From the NCBI GenBank assembly GCA_031367325.1, contig JANLPQ010000066.1:1-16939 (forward strand): DNA of 16,939 nucleotides, read 5' to 3'. A program made the position numbers and the translations under genes. The notes below the pieces were generated by a model that saw only the letters and a program-made list of their open reading frames with translations, made no database searches and was not told the DNA's origin. This document shows, in pieces, positions 7,578-14,870 of this stretch. The stretch is from JAAFIP01 sp031367325 (GTDB taxonomy: Bacteria > Pseudomonadota > Gammaproteobacteria > Burkholderiales > Burkholderiaceae_C). Position 1 is the stretch's first letter; every line of letters starts with the position of its first letter.

Positions 7578-7778
7578 TCGCGCCAGAGTGCACGCAGTGC
7601 CTATGCGCCCCAATCAGGGCTAGCGGGCTCGAAGCGCGGAGCTTTTGGGGATTAGCAATTTAGGTGTTTGAGCCGCAGGCGAGGCTCGTTATTTCCCCCA
7701 AAAGCGAGCACTGCAGATGCTTACCCCGAAGGGGGCCGCAGACCGGGGCGCATGGGCACTGCGTGCACTCTGGTGCGA
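7578..7778 (+). repeat. Structured element, family II, copy B (201 bp, possible structured RNA)
   Basis: The terminal arms are 34 bp (7578-7611 and 7745-7778); 32 pairs are Watson-Crick and two are G.T on the plus strand. The interior contains a 10-bp helix (7641-7650 with 7696-7705), a GCC-GCA-GGC hairpin (7672-7680) and a CCCC-GAA-GGGG hairpin (7724-7734). The core aligns almost gap-free with copy A read on the other strand, for example the shared blocks AATTTAG, TGTTTGAG, CTCGTTATT and CTTACC-N-CGAAG. It sits in the 476-bp gap between the unknown exported gene and the LysR gene. I see no gene in that gap. Confidence 0.8.
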
Positions 7779-7871
7779 GGCCGCGTGGTCTATGAAACAA
7801 ACCTTCAAGCAGTAGAAAAGCTAATTAGAAGGCATAATTTTAAAAGAAATAGGCTGTTGACCCAATTAAAT

Positions 7872-7903
7872 CCTGCTCAACCAGCTATTAAATCAAGAGC
7901 AGG
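7872..7903 (-). terminator. Stem-loop just after the LysR gene, weak terminator candidate
   Basis: CCTGCTC (7872-7878) and GAGCAGG (7897-7903) form a 7-bp perfect stem with an 18-nt loop, immediately downstream of the LysR stop codon on the minus strand. The following sequence on that strand is only moderately T-rich, so intrinsic termination is uncertain. The left half with the loop (7872-7893) is also found, with one difference, inside metG at 14057-14078. Confidence 0.4.
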
Positions 7904-7904
7904 C

Positions 7905-8849
7905 TCAAACCACCAGCAACCCACTGTGCGCCGCCGCATGGCGCAGCCACGCACCGTCTTGCAACAGCGTAAGCGCCGCTTCCATAGCACGCGAAGGCCG
8001 CGCTGCGCTGTGCGACATGAAGCCGATGGCGGTGCGCACTACGGGGCCCACCAGCGGCAAGGCCTCTAGCTCGCGGTAGCCGCGCACGGCGCCTACCAGG
8101 GCACCGGGCATCACGCTGCACACATCACCGGCCACTACGGCCAGCGCCATGGTGAGGATAGAGTTGGTTTCTATCGCGGGGCGCACTGGCTTGCCAGCGG
8201 TGATAAAGGCCGCGTCTACGATGGTGCGGTTGTGCATGTCGGGCGTTAGCAAGCATAGCGGCAGTTGGGCGGCGTCTTTCCAGTGCATGCTGGGGCCAAT
8301 TTGCAGTTCGGTGGCATGCGGTTCGGTGGCGCGGCGCAGCAAAAAATAATGCTCGGTGTACTGCGGCCACGCGGCTAGCTTGGCATCACGCAAGCCCATG
8401 CGCTCGGTGTAGCCTAGCGCCAGGTCAATCGATAAACTTTCTACGCCCATTTCTAGCTGGGTAGAGCTGTGCGACAGCACCACGGGCTGAATGCCAGTGT
8501 GGCGCGCCTGCAGCATGGCGGCAAAGCGGGCCGCTATGGGCACTGCCGTGGGCACAGCACCTATGCGCACAGTGCCTACAGGTTTGTCTGCCTGGCTGCC
8601 CAGCTCTTGTTGCAACAACTTATGCTCATGCAGCATGCGCTGCGCCGTAGCCAGCACGCGCTCGCCCTCGGGCGTCAGGCCCTCGTAGGTGCGGCCACGT
8701 TTGATAATAACCACGCCAAAATCTACTTCTAACGCTTTGATAGCGTTAGACAGCGCAGGCTGCGTAATGTTGCACACCAGCGCCGCGCGGCTAAAGTGCT
8801 TTTGTTCGCTAAGCACTACCAAGTAGCGCATGGAGGCTAGCAGGTTCAT
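7905..8849 (-). CDS. LysR-family transcriptional regulator, third gene of the formaldehyde operon
   Basis: A 314-residue LysR-type regulator. The N-terminal winged helix-turn-helix covers about residues 1-60, with the typical ACNITQPALSNAIKALE-like recognition segment around 24-41 and the wing TPEGERVL at 59-66. An effector-binding domain runs from about 92 to 300. Its ATG lies three bases after the fghA stop codon, so it is almost certainly translated from the same transcript as frmA and fghA. The effector is not visible. Because the operon yields formate, a regulator of formate or formaldehyde oxidation (for example FdsR-like, controlling NAD-dependent formate dehydrogenase) is a reasonable guess but is inference. 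Family assignment is secure; target genes are unknown. LysR genes are more usually divergent from their targets, so this position may mean it acts elsewhere. Confidence 0.9.
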   Translation of the reverse strand: MNLLASMRYLVVLSEQKHFSRAALVCNITQPALSNAIKALEVDFGVVIIKRGRTYEGLTPEGERVLATAQRMLHEHKLLQQELGSQADKPVGTVRIGAVPTAVPIAARFAAMLQARHTGIQPVVLSHSSTQLEMGVESLSIDLALGYTERMGLRDAKLAAWPQYTEHYFLLRRATEPHATELQIGPSMHWKDAAQLPLCLLTPDMHNRTIVDAAFITAGKPVRPAIETNSILTMALAVVAGDVCSVMPGALVGAVRGYRELEALPLVGPVVRTAIGFMSHSAARPSRAMEAALTLLQDGAWLRHAAAHSGLLVV

Positions 8850-8852
8850 ACG

Positions 8853-9728
8853 CTAGGCAATGGCCTGCAAGTTGCGGTGATGAAAACGCAGGTGGTCTTC
8901 GATGAAGCTGCTGACAAAATAGTAGCCATGGTCGTAGCCCGCGTGGCGGCGCAGCGTGAGCGGCTGTTTCGCTACCGCGCAGGCTTGCTCAAATTGCTCG
9001 GGCAGTAGTTGCTGTTCTGCTAAAAATTTATCACCCAGCCCTTGGTCGATCAAAATGCCTTGCGGGTACGGCGTGCGCGCCTGCGCCATCAGCGCGCTGG
9101 CATCATGCTGTGCCCATACGCTGCGGTCGTCGCCTACATACCCTGCCAGTGCTTTGCGGCCCCACGCGCATTCGCTAGGCGCGCAGATGGGCGCGAAGGC
9201 AGACACACTTTTGTAAATGTCTGGGTGCTTCAATGCCAGCGTGAGCGCACCGTGCCCGCCCATCGAATGGCCAAAGATGCCTAGGCGCTGCGGGTCTGCA
9301 CCTAATTGCTCCAGCGCAATATCGCGCAGCTCATGCACTATGTAATCTTCCATGCGGTAGTGCTGTGCCCAGGGCTGCGCCGTGGCGTTGATGTAAAAAC
9401 TGGCGCCTGCGCCAAAGTCCCAGTCTTTGGCCTCATCTGCAATACCCGTGTTGCGCGGGCTGGTGTCCGGTGCAATTAGCATCAGGCCCAGCTGGGCTGC
9501 TACGCGCTGGGCACCGGCTTTGATGGCAAAGGTTTCTTCAGTGCAGGTTAGCCCCGCTAGATAAAACAAAGCGGGCACAGGGCCTGCCTTGGCCTGCGGC
9601 GGTTTAAACACTGAAAAACGCATGGGCAGGCCAATGCTACTGGATGCATGGCGGTAAAAGCCTTGCACGCCGCCAAAGCAAGCGTGTTCGCTGATGACTT
9701 CGATGGTGTTTGGTGCTTGTTCAGTCAT
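8853..9728 (-). CDS. fghA: S-formylglutathione hydrolase
   Basis: Hydrolyses S-formylglutathione to formate and glutathione, the second step of glutathione-dependent formaldehyde detoxification in the cytoplasm. The 291-residue length is usual for this esterase-D family. The alpha/beta-hydrolase triad is visible: nucleophile Ser155 in GHSMGGHG, Asp233 in DQGLGDKFL and His267 in GYDHGYYF. The oxyanion-side motif LAGLTCTEETF is at 57-67. It follows frmA with a 38-bp gap and precedes the LysR gene by three bases, all on the minus strand, so a single operon is likely. No strong ribosome binding site precedes the ATG. The name frmB or yeiG is used for the same enzyme in enterics. Confidence 0.96.
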   Translation of the reverse strand: MTEQAPNTIEVISEHACFGGVQGFYRHASSSIGLPMRFSVFKPPQAKAGPVPALFYLAGLTCTEETFAIKAGAQRVAAQLGLMLIAPDTSPRNTGIADEAKDWDFGAGASFYINATAQPWAQHYRMEDYIVHELRDIALEQLGADPQRLGIFGHSMGGHGALTLALKHPDIYKSVSAFAPICAPSECAWGRKALAGYVGDDRSVWAQHDASALMAQARTPYPQGILIDQGLGDKFLAEQQLLPEQFEQACAVAKQPLTLRRHAGYDHGYYFVSSFIEDHLRFHHRNLQAIA

Positions 9729-9766
9729 AACTATATACGCGGCTTAGATACGTTTTGGATACGCTT

Positions 9767-10873
9767 TTAGAACAACACCACGCCGCGAATTGACTCGCCG
9801 CTTTTCATCAAGTCAAAGCCTTTGTTGATATCTTCTAGCGGCATGGTGTGGGTGATCAAATCGTCGATATTAATTTTGCCGTCCATGTACCAGTCTACAA
9901 TTTTTGGCACGTCAGTGCGGCCCCGTGCGCCACCGAATGCAGAGCCTTCCCACTTGCGGCCAGTCACCAGCTGAAACGGCCGTGTGCTGATCTCGGCGCC
10001 CGCCTCGGCCACGCCTATGATGATGCTGCGGCCCCAGCCCTTGTGCGTACATTCCAGCGCCTGGCGCATCACCTTGGTGTTGCCAATGCATTCAAAGCTG
10101 TAGTCGGCACCGCCATCGGTTAGCTGCACAATGGCGTCCACCACATTGTCGACTTCATTGGGGTTGATAAAGTGCGTCATGCCAAACTTGCGCGCCATGG
10201 CTTGGCGGGCGGGGTTAATGTCTACTCCGATGATCTTGTCAGCACCCACCATCTTGGCCCCTTGAATCACGTTCAGCCCAATGCCGCCTAGGCCAAACAC
10301 CACCACGTTAGCCCCGGCCTCTACCTTGGCGGTAAACAGCACTGCGCCAATGCCCGTGGTAACGCCGCAGCCGATGTAGCACACCTTGTCAAACGGTGCG
10401 TCTTTGCGAATCTTGGCCAACGATATTTCGGGCGCTACGGTGTAGTTGCTAAATGTAGACGTGCCCATGTAGTGAAAAATCGGCTTGCCATCGAGGCTAA
10501 AGCGGCTGGTAGCGTCGGGCATGAGCCCCTTGCCTTGCGTGCCGCGAATCAGCTGGCACAGGTTGGTTTTGCGGCTGAGGCAAAACTTGCAAGTGCGGCA
10601 CTCGGGTGTGTACAGCGGAATGACATGGTCGCCCTTTTGCAGCGTCGTCACGCCCGGGCCTACGTCCACCACAATGCCTGCGCCTTCGTGGCCCAATATG
10701 GCTGGGAAGATGCCTTCGGGGTCTGCACCGCTGAGGGTGTAGTAGTCGGTATGGCAAATGCCAGTAGCTTTGATCTCGACCAGCACTTCACCAAACTTAG
10801 GGCCTTGCAGGTCTACCGTTTCGATAGTGAGGGGCTGGCCTGCTTTCCAGGCTACGGCGGCTTTGGTTTTCAT
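9767..10873 (-). CDS. frmA: S-(hydroxymethyl)glutathione dehydrogenase / class III alcohol dehydrogenase
   Basis: Oxidises S-hydroxymethylglutathione, formed spontaneously from formaldehyde and glutathione, to S-formylglutathione using NAD+. Its 368 residues match the family length. Catalytic zinc ligands are visible as Cys40 (GICHTDYY), His62 (GHEGAG) and Cys169 (IGCGVTTG). The structural zinc ligands are Cys92, Cys95, Cys98 and Cys106. The nucleotide-binding loop is GLGGIG at 194-199, with Asp218 positioned to select NAD. It is the first gene of the frmA-fghA-lysR operon. A 145-bp inverted repeat lies just upstream and separates it from apbC. No classical ribosome binding site is seen before the ATG. 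It is also called adhC in this group. Confidence 0.97.
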   Translation of the reverse strand: MKTKAAVAWKAGQPLTIETVDLQGPKFGEVLVEIKATGICHTDYYTLSGADPEGIFPAILGHEGAGIVVDVGPGVTTLQKGDHVIPLYTPECRTCKFCLSRKTNLCQLIRGTQGKGLMPDATSRFSLDGKPIFHYMGTSTFSNYTVAPEISLAKIRKDAPFDKVCYIGCGVTTGIGAVLFTAKVEAGANVVVFGLGGIGLNVIQGAKMVGADKIIGVDINPARQAMARKFGMTHFINPNEVDNVVDAIVQLTDGGADYSFECIGNTKVMRQALECTHKGWGRSIIIGVAEAGAEISTRPFQLVTGRKWEGSAFGGARGRTDVPKIVDWYMDGKINIDDLITHTMPLEDINKGFDLMKSGESIRGVVLF

Positions 10874-10916
10874 ATTTTGTAACGCTTTTAAGCTAGGAGA
10901 AGGGGAAATACATTTT

Positions 10917-11061
10917 GGACGCGAAGGGCGCTAAGGTTGCGCGAAGAACGCGAAAGAAGAAAAAGCAAACCCGAAAATATTAAAAAATTAAAAACTATTT
11001 TTGAATTCAATTTTTGGTATTCTTTCGCGTTCTTCGCGCAACCTTCGCGTACTTCGCGTCC
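10917..11061. repeat. Long inverted repeat built on CGCGAAG motifs
   Basis: The arms 10917-10958 and 11020-11061 are 42 bp each and complementary at 39 positions, separated by a 61-bp AT-rich spacer. Each arm is itself made of three to four spaced copies of (A)CGCGAAG. It occupies most of the gap between the apbC stop (11081) and the frmA start (10873), so an apbC transcript running on would fold it. CGCGAAG/CTTCGCG-type repeats recur between genes in many proteobacteria. No T-run follows, so it is not a standard intrinsic terminator. Confidence 0.8.
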
Positions 11062-11080
11062 TTGCACCCGAATTAAAACC

Positions 11081-12169
11081 TCAAGTATCTTTAGAAATTT
11101 TGATACTAGGAAACTTAGCTGAGAAATCCTTAGCTTTGGCTGCAATTTTGATCGCCACCTGCCGCGCAATAGCTTTGTACATACCAGCGATTTCGCCATC
11201 CGGGTCGGCGGCTACAGTGGGTTTGCCGCTGTCCGATTGTTCGCGGATTTGCAGGGTCAGTGGCAGTGCGCCTAGGTAGTCCATGTTGTATTCAGCGGCC
11301 ATTTTTTTGCCGCCGTCTTGGCCAAAGATGTGCTCTACGTGGCCGCACTGGGTGCATACGTGCACGGCCATGTTCTCGACGATGCCCAAGATGGGCACGC
11401 CGACTTTTTCAAACATTTTGATGCCTTTTTTAGCATCCAGCAGCGCAATGTCTTGCGGCGTGGTGACGATGATGGCACCCGTTAGCGGTACGCGCTGGCT
11501 CAATGTGAGCTGAATGTCGCCTGTGCCAGGCGGCATGTCTACCAGCAAATAGTCCAGGTCTTTCCAGTTAGTTTGGTGCAGCAACTGCTCTAGCGCCTGC
11601 GTAGCCATGGGGCCGCGCCAGATCATCGCCTCGTCTTTGGCTACCATAAAGCCTATCGACATGACCTTGACGCCGTAGTTTTCCATCGGCTCCATGGTTT
11701 TGCCGTCTTCGCTGCTGGGTTTGCCGTCAATGCCCATCATCATGGGTTGGCTTGGTCCGTAAATGTCGGCGTCCAGCAGGCCTACCTTGGCACCCTCGGC
11801 AGCCAAGGCCAGCGCTAAGTTAACGGCCGTGGTGCTTTTGCCCACACCGCCTTTGCCCGAGGCTACGGCAATGATGTTTTTCACCGTGGGCATTAGCGCC
11901 ACGCCGCGCTGGGCGGCATGGGCAATAATTTTGATGCTGATATTGCATGACACGTTGTCCACACCGGCCACCGTTTTAGCCGCCGCGATCAGCGCTTTAC
12001 GAAACGCGGGGATTTGGCTTAGCGCGGGGTAGCCCAGCTCTACGTCAAAGGCCACGTCGCCATCAGACACGGTGAGGTTTTTAATCGTCTTGGTAGATAC
12101 GAAATCTTTACCCGTGTTGGGGTCGATCACGGCAGACAGAGCCGTGAGAATTTGGTCGTTGGATGCCAT
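11081..12169 (-). CDS. apbC: Iron-sulfur cluster carrier ATPase ApbC/Mrp
   Basis: A cytoplasmic P-loop NTPase of the Mrp/Nbp35 family that carries [4Fe-4S] clusters to apo-proteins. The chosen ATG gives 362 residues; the longer open frame would need a TTG start at 12184. An N-terminal MIP18/DUF59-like domain spans about residues 5-85. The deviant Walker A motif GKGGVGKST is at 105-113, the switch DADIYGPSQP at 133-142, and DMPPGTGD at 211-218. The cluster-binding CxxC pair is Cys272 and Cys275 in VCTQCGH. It is transcribed away from metG with a 120-bp gap, an arrangement I recall as common in Burkholderiales. No clear ribosome binding site precedes the ATG. Confidence 0.95.
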   Translation of the reverse strand: MASNDQILTALSAVIDPNTGKDFVSTKTIKNLTVSDGDVAFDVELGYPALSQIPAFRKALIAAAKTVAGVDNVSCNISIKIIAHAAQRGVALMPTVKNIIAVASGKGGVGKSTTAVNLALALAAEGAKVGLLDADIYGPSQPMMMGIDGKPSSEDGKTMEPMENYGVKVMSIGFMVAKDEAMIWRGPMATQALEQLLHQTNWKDLDYLLVDMPPGTGDIQLTLSQRVPLTGAIIVTTPQDIALLDAKKGIKMFEKVGVPILGIVENMAVHVCTQCGHVEHIFGQDGGKKMAAEYNMDYLGALPLTLQIREQSDSGKPTVAADPDGEIAGMYKAIARQVAIKIAAKAKDFSAKFPSIKISKDT

Positions 12170-12254
12170 AGTAGGGGGGAGCAAAAGCCTGAAGTAAACT
12201 GAAAACCAAAGCCCAAGAAAAAAGGGCTAATACTGCAAGTGTAGCCAAGCCTTC

Positions 12255-12260
12255 TAAAAT
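12255..12260 (+). promoter_or_regulatory. Possible -10 box for metG
   Basis: TAAAAT lies 30 bp upstream of the metG ATG in the divergent apbC/metG gap and matches five of six -10 consensus positions. No convincing -35 box is visible at 16-18 bp upstream. The 120-bp gap must hold promoters for both genes, but this is the only element I can point to. Confidence 0.25.
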
Positions 12261-12289
12261 ACGGGCTTACCCGAATAAAAATTCTCAAA

Positions 12290-14491
12290 ATGACCACGCC
12301 CACACTATCTGCCGTTGCAGCGCCCACCCCTCGCAAATTGTTTGTCACCACGGCGCTGCCCTACGCCAACGGCAACTTCCACATCGGCCACATCATGGAA
12401 TACATCCAGGCCGACATTTGGGTGCGTTTCCAGCGCATGCAGGGCCACGCGGTGAACTTTGTGTGTGCTGACGATGCGCACGGCGCGCCGATTATGATTG
12501 CGGCGCAAAAAAAGGGCGTCACACCGCAAGCCTTTGTGGCCGAGATTGCAGCGGGCCGCAAACCTTATTTGGACGGCTTTCACATCGGCTTTGACAACTG
12601 GCACAGCACCGACGCGCCCGAGAACCACGCGTTGGCGCAACAGATTTACCTGGACCTGAAAAAAACCGGCCTGATTGCCAGCAAAAGCGTAGAGCAGTTC
12701 TACGACCCTGAAAAAGGCATGTTTTTGCCCGACCGCTTTATCAAAGGCACATGCCCCAAGTGCGGCACCAAAGACCAGTACGGCGACAACTGCGAAAACT
12801 GCGGAGCAGTGTATGCGCCCACCGATTTGAAAAACCCGTACTCGGCCCTCAGCGGCGCAACACCCGTGCTCAAAAGCTCTGAGCATTTTTTCTTCACATT
12901 GTCTGACCCGCGCTGTGTAGAGTTTTTGCAAAACTGGACACAGGGCGTGGGCGAAGACGGCAAGCCCCGCCTGCAGCCCGAGGTGGCCAACAAGGTGAAA
13001 GAATGGTTCTCTATGCGTACCAACCAAGACGGTAGCACCAGCGAAGGCCTGGGCGACTGGGACATCAGCCGCGACGCGCCTTACTTTGGTATTGAAATTC
13101 CCGATGCACCGGGCAAATATTTTTATGTGTGGCTAGACGCGCCGGTGGGTTACCTGGCGTCGCTGAAGAACTGGTTTGACAAAGGTGGGCCGCAAAAAGC
13201 CTATGGCGAGACGCTGTCGTTTGACGAGTACGTAGCGCCCGACTCGCCTGTAGAGCAATACCACTTTATCGGCAAAGACATCGTCACCTTCCACACCCTG
13301 TTTTGGCCCGCCATGCTGAAATTTAGCGGCCGCAAAACGCCTACCAATGTGTTTGTGCACGGCTTTTTGACAGTGAACAACGGCGAGAAGATGAGTAAAA
13401 GCCGGGGGACGGGGCTAGACCCGCTCAAGTATCTGTCGCTGGGGATGAACCCGGAGTGGTTGCGGTATTACCTGGCGGCTAAGTTGTCGGCGCGCAATGA
13501 GGATATTGATTTTAATGCCGAGGATTTCCAATTGCGTGTCAACAGCGATTTAGTTGGTAAATTTATCAACATCGCCAGCCGAAGTGCAGGCTTTATTGCC
13601 AAACGGTTTGCCGGGGCGCTGGGCGAAGTGTCTGGCGAAGGGGCGCAGCTGCTGGCTACCATGCAAGCCAAAGCACCCGAGATTGCACAGATGTACGGAG
13701 CGCGTGAATATAGCAAAGCGCAGCGCGAGATCATGCTGATGGCCGATAAGGTCAACGAGTATGTCGACCAGAACAAACCTTGGGAGCTGGCTAAATTGGC
13801 AGGTCAAGATATGCACCTGCAAGAAGCCTGCACGACTTGTATCGAAGCCTTCCGTTTGCTGACTATTTGCATCAAGCCTGTACTGCCTACACTCGCTGTA
13901 CATGTCGAAGCCTTCTTGAAAGTACCCGCATTCACGTTTACTGACACTGCAAAGCTGCTAGGCGCAGGCCACAAAATCGGTGACTACAAACACCTCATGC
14001 AACGCGTCACCCCAGAGCAACTTGAAGCACTGTTTGAGCCTCCAACCCAAGTAGAACCTGCTCAAGCAGCTATTAAATTTGTAGTCCCTACCACAAGCAC
14101 AGCATCACATCCGGGCGGCGAAGCATTGGCATCCGCTATTACTATCGACGACTTCACCAAGATTGATTTGCGCATTTGCGCCATCGTCAACTGCGAAGCG
14201 GTAGAAGGATCGACCAAGCTGCTGCGCCTGACCTTGGACGTAGGCGAAACTAATGAAGACGGCAGCGCCAAGCACCGCAACGTGTTCAGCGGTATTGCCA
14301 GCGTGTACAAACCTGAGGAGCTAGTGGGCAAACACACCGTGATGGTGGCTAACCTGGCGCCGCGCAAGATGAAATTCGGCATCAGCGAAGGTATGGTGCT
14401 GGCTGCCAGCCACGGCGACGAGAAGGGCAACCCGGGCATTTACATCCTTACCCCGTGGCCAGGTGCGCAGCCGGGCATGCGCATTCGGTAA
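12290..14491 (+). CDS. metG: Methionyl-tRNA synthetase
   Basis: Charges tRNA-Met with methionine, needed for both initiation and elongation. At 733 residues it is the long, dimer-forming bacterial type. The class I signatures are HIGH at 31-34 and KMSKS at 367-371. The zinc-binding knuckle has Cys155, Cys158, Cys168 and Cys171. The anticodon-binding helical domain follows (about 405-560). From about residue 620 to the end there is a Trbp111-like tRNA-binding domain with DDFTKIDLRICAI and the NLAPRKMKFGISEGM segment. Between these, residues near 590-610 form a linker partly encoded by a short sequence also found downstream of the LysR gene. A short N-terminal extension of about 13 residues precedes the catalytic core. 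No good ribosome binding site is seen before the ATG. Confidence 0.97.
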   Translation: MTTPTLSAVAAPTPRKLFVTTALPYANGNFHIGHIMEYIQADIWVRFQRMQGHAVNFVCADDAHGAPIMIAAQKKGVTPQAFVAEIAAGRKPYLDGFHIGFDNWHSTDAPENHALAQQIYLDLKKTGLIASKSVEQFYDPEKGMFLPDRFIKGTCPKCGTKDQYGDNCENCGAVYAPTDLKNPYSALSGATPVLKSSEHFFFTLSDPRCVEFLQNWTQGVGEDGKPRLQPEVANKVKEWFSMRTNQDGSTSEGLGDWDISRDAPYFGIEIPDAPGKYFYVWLDAPVGYLASLKNWFDKGGPQKAYGETLSFDEYVAPDSPVEQYHFIGKDIVTFHTLFWPAMLKFSGRKTPTNVFVHGFLTVNNGEKMSKSRGTGLDPLKYLSLGMNPEWLRYYLAAKLSARNEDIDFNAEDFQLRVNSDLVGKFINIASRSAGFIAKRFAGALGEVSGEGAQLLATMQAKAPEIAQMYGAREYSKAQREIMLMADKVNEYVDQNKPWELAKLAGQDMHLQEACTTCIEAFRLLTICIKPVLPTLAVHVEAFLKVPAFTFTDTAKLLGAGHKIGDYKHLMQRVTPEQLEALFEPPTQVEPAQAAIKFVVPTTSTASHPGGEALASAITIDDFTKIDLRICAIVNCEAVEGSTKLLRLTLDVGETNEDGSAKHRNVFSGIASVYKPEELVGKHTVMVANLAPRKMKFGISEGMVLAASHGDEKGNPGIYILTPWPGAQPGMRIR

Positions 14492-14572
14492 GCAGGCGCT
14501 CACCTTTTGCACTGCAAGTCTGCTGCCAAATGCGTGGATTTGCTGGGCTTGGGAATATCGGAATCTATCCGT

Positions 14573-14612
14573 AAGTAAGGAATATTAAACCTCCTTACTT
14601 CTCTGGTATACT
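14573..14612 (+). promoter_or_regulatory. Promoter and likely autoregulatory operator of the vapBC pair
   Basis: A perfect inverted repeat, AAGTAAGGA-N10-TCCTTACTT (14573-14581 and 14592-14600), ends six bases before TATACT (14607-14612), which is preceded by TGG to make an extended -10 box. A binding protein on the palindrome would cover the -35 region. Type II antitoxins generally repress their own promoter through such palindromes, so VapB is the obvious candidate binder. A smaller CGGA/TCCG repeat flanks it at 14559-14571. Confidence 0.65.
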
Positions 14613-14639
14613 TACCTTCTACTAATTAAAGGAGTTGCC

Positions 14640-14870
14640 ATGCCTGCAGTTCTAGAAGTTCAAGCCACCGTGACCAGTAAGGGGCAAATCACCCTGCCCG
14701 CCGCCCTGCGCGCCCAGCTAGGCCTGACCGAAGGCAGCAAAGTGAAATTTACCTACGACGGTAAGCAAACTACGCTCACACCCGAGCTGCCTGTCAGTGC
14801 GTACCGCGGCATATTGCGCCACTTGGGAAATATTGACACCACCATCCCCAAAGAGCCAGATCGGTTTTAA
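14640..14870 (+). CDS. vapB: AbrB/SpoVT-type antitoxin of a VapBC pair
   Basis: A 76-residue antitoxin with the swapped-hairpin AbrB fold: residues 7-50 contain the hallmark VTSKGQITLPAALRAQLGL and EGSKVKFTYDGK segments that form the DNA-binding dimer. The C-terminal 25 residues, RGILRHLGNIDTTIPKEPDRF and adjoining sequence, would wrap the toxin. It has a strong ribosome binding site, AAAGGAG (14628-14634), in contrast to most genes here. An extended -10 promoter and a palindrome lie just upstream. Its stop codon touches the toxin start codon. It neutralises the PIN-domain toxin and probably represses the operon. Family assignment is secure; whether the system is active is not shown. Confidence 0.9.
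   Translation: MPAVLEVQATVTSKGQITLPAALRAQLGLTEGSKVKFTYDGKQTTLTPELPVSAYRGILRHLGNIDTTIPKEPDRF

Noticed and set aside
5979..7778. Composite transposon or integron attC sites
   Set aside because: No transposase or integrase, no target duplication, and the conserved part is the centre rather than the ends as in attC sites.
7668..8069. 133-codon plus-strand frame
   Set aside because: It spans element B and the antisense strand of the LysR gene; composition is that of a shadow frame.
10888..11199. 103-codon minus-strand frame between apbC and frmA
   Set aside because: It overlaps the end of apbC and the CGCGAAG inverted repeat, and the peptide simply translates the repeat.
12170..12184. Longer apbC start (TTG at 12184)
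   Set aside because: It adds only five non-conserved residues and uses a rare start; the ATG at 12169 fits the family N-terminus.
12305..13027. 240-codon minus-strand frame inside metG
   Set aside because: It is antisense to a clearly conserved metG coding region in a GC-rich genome; no independent support.
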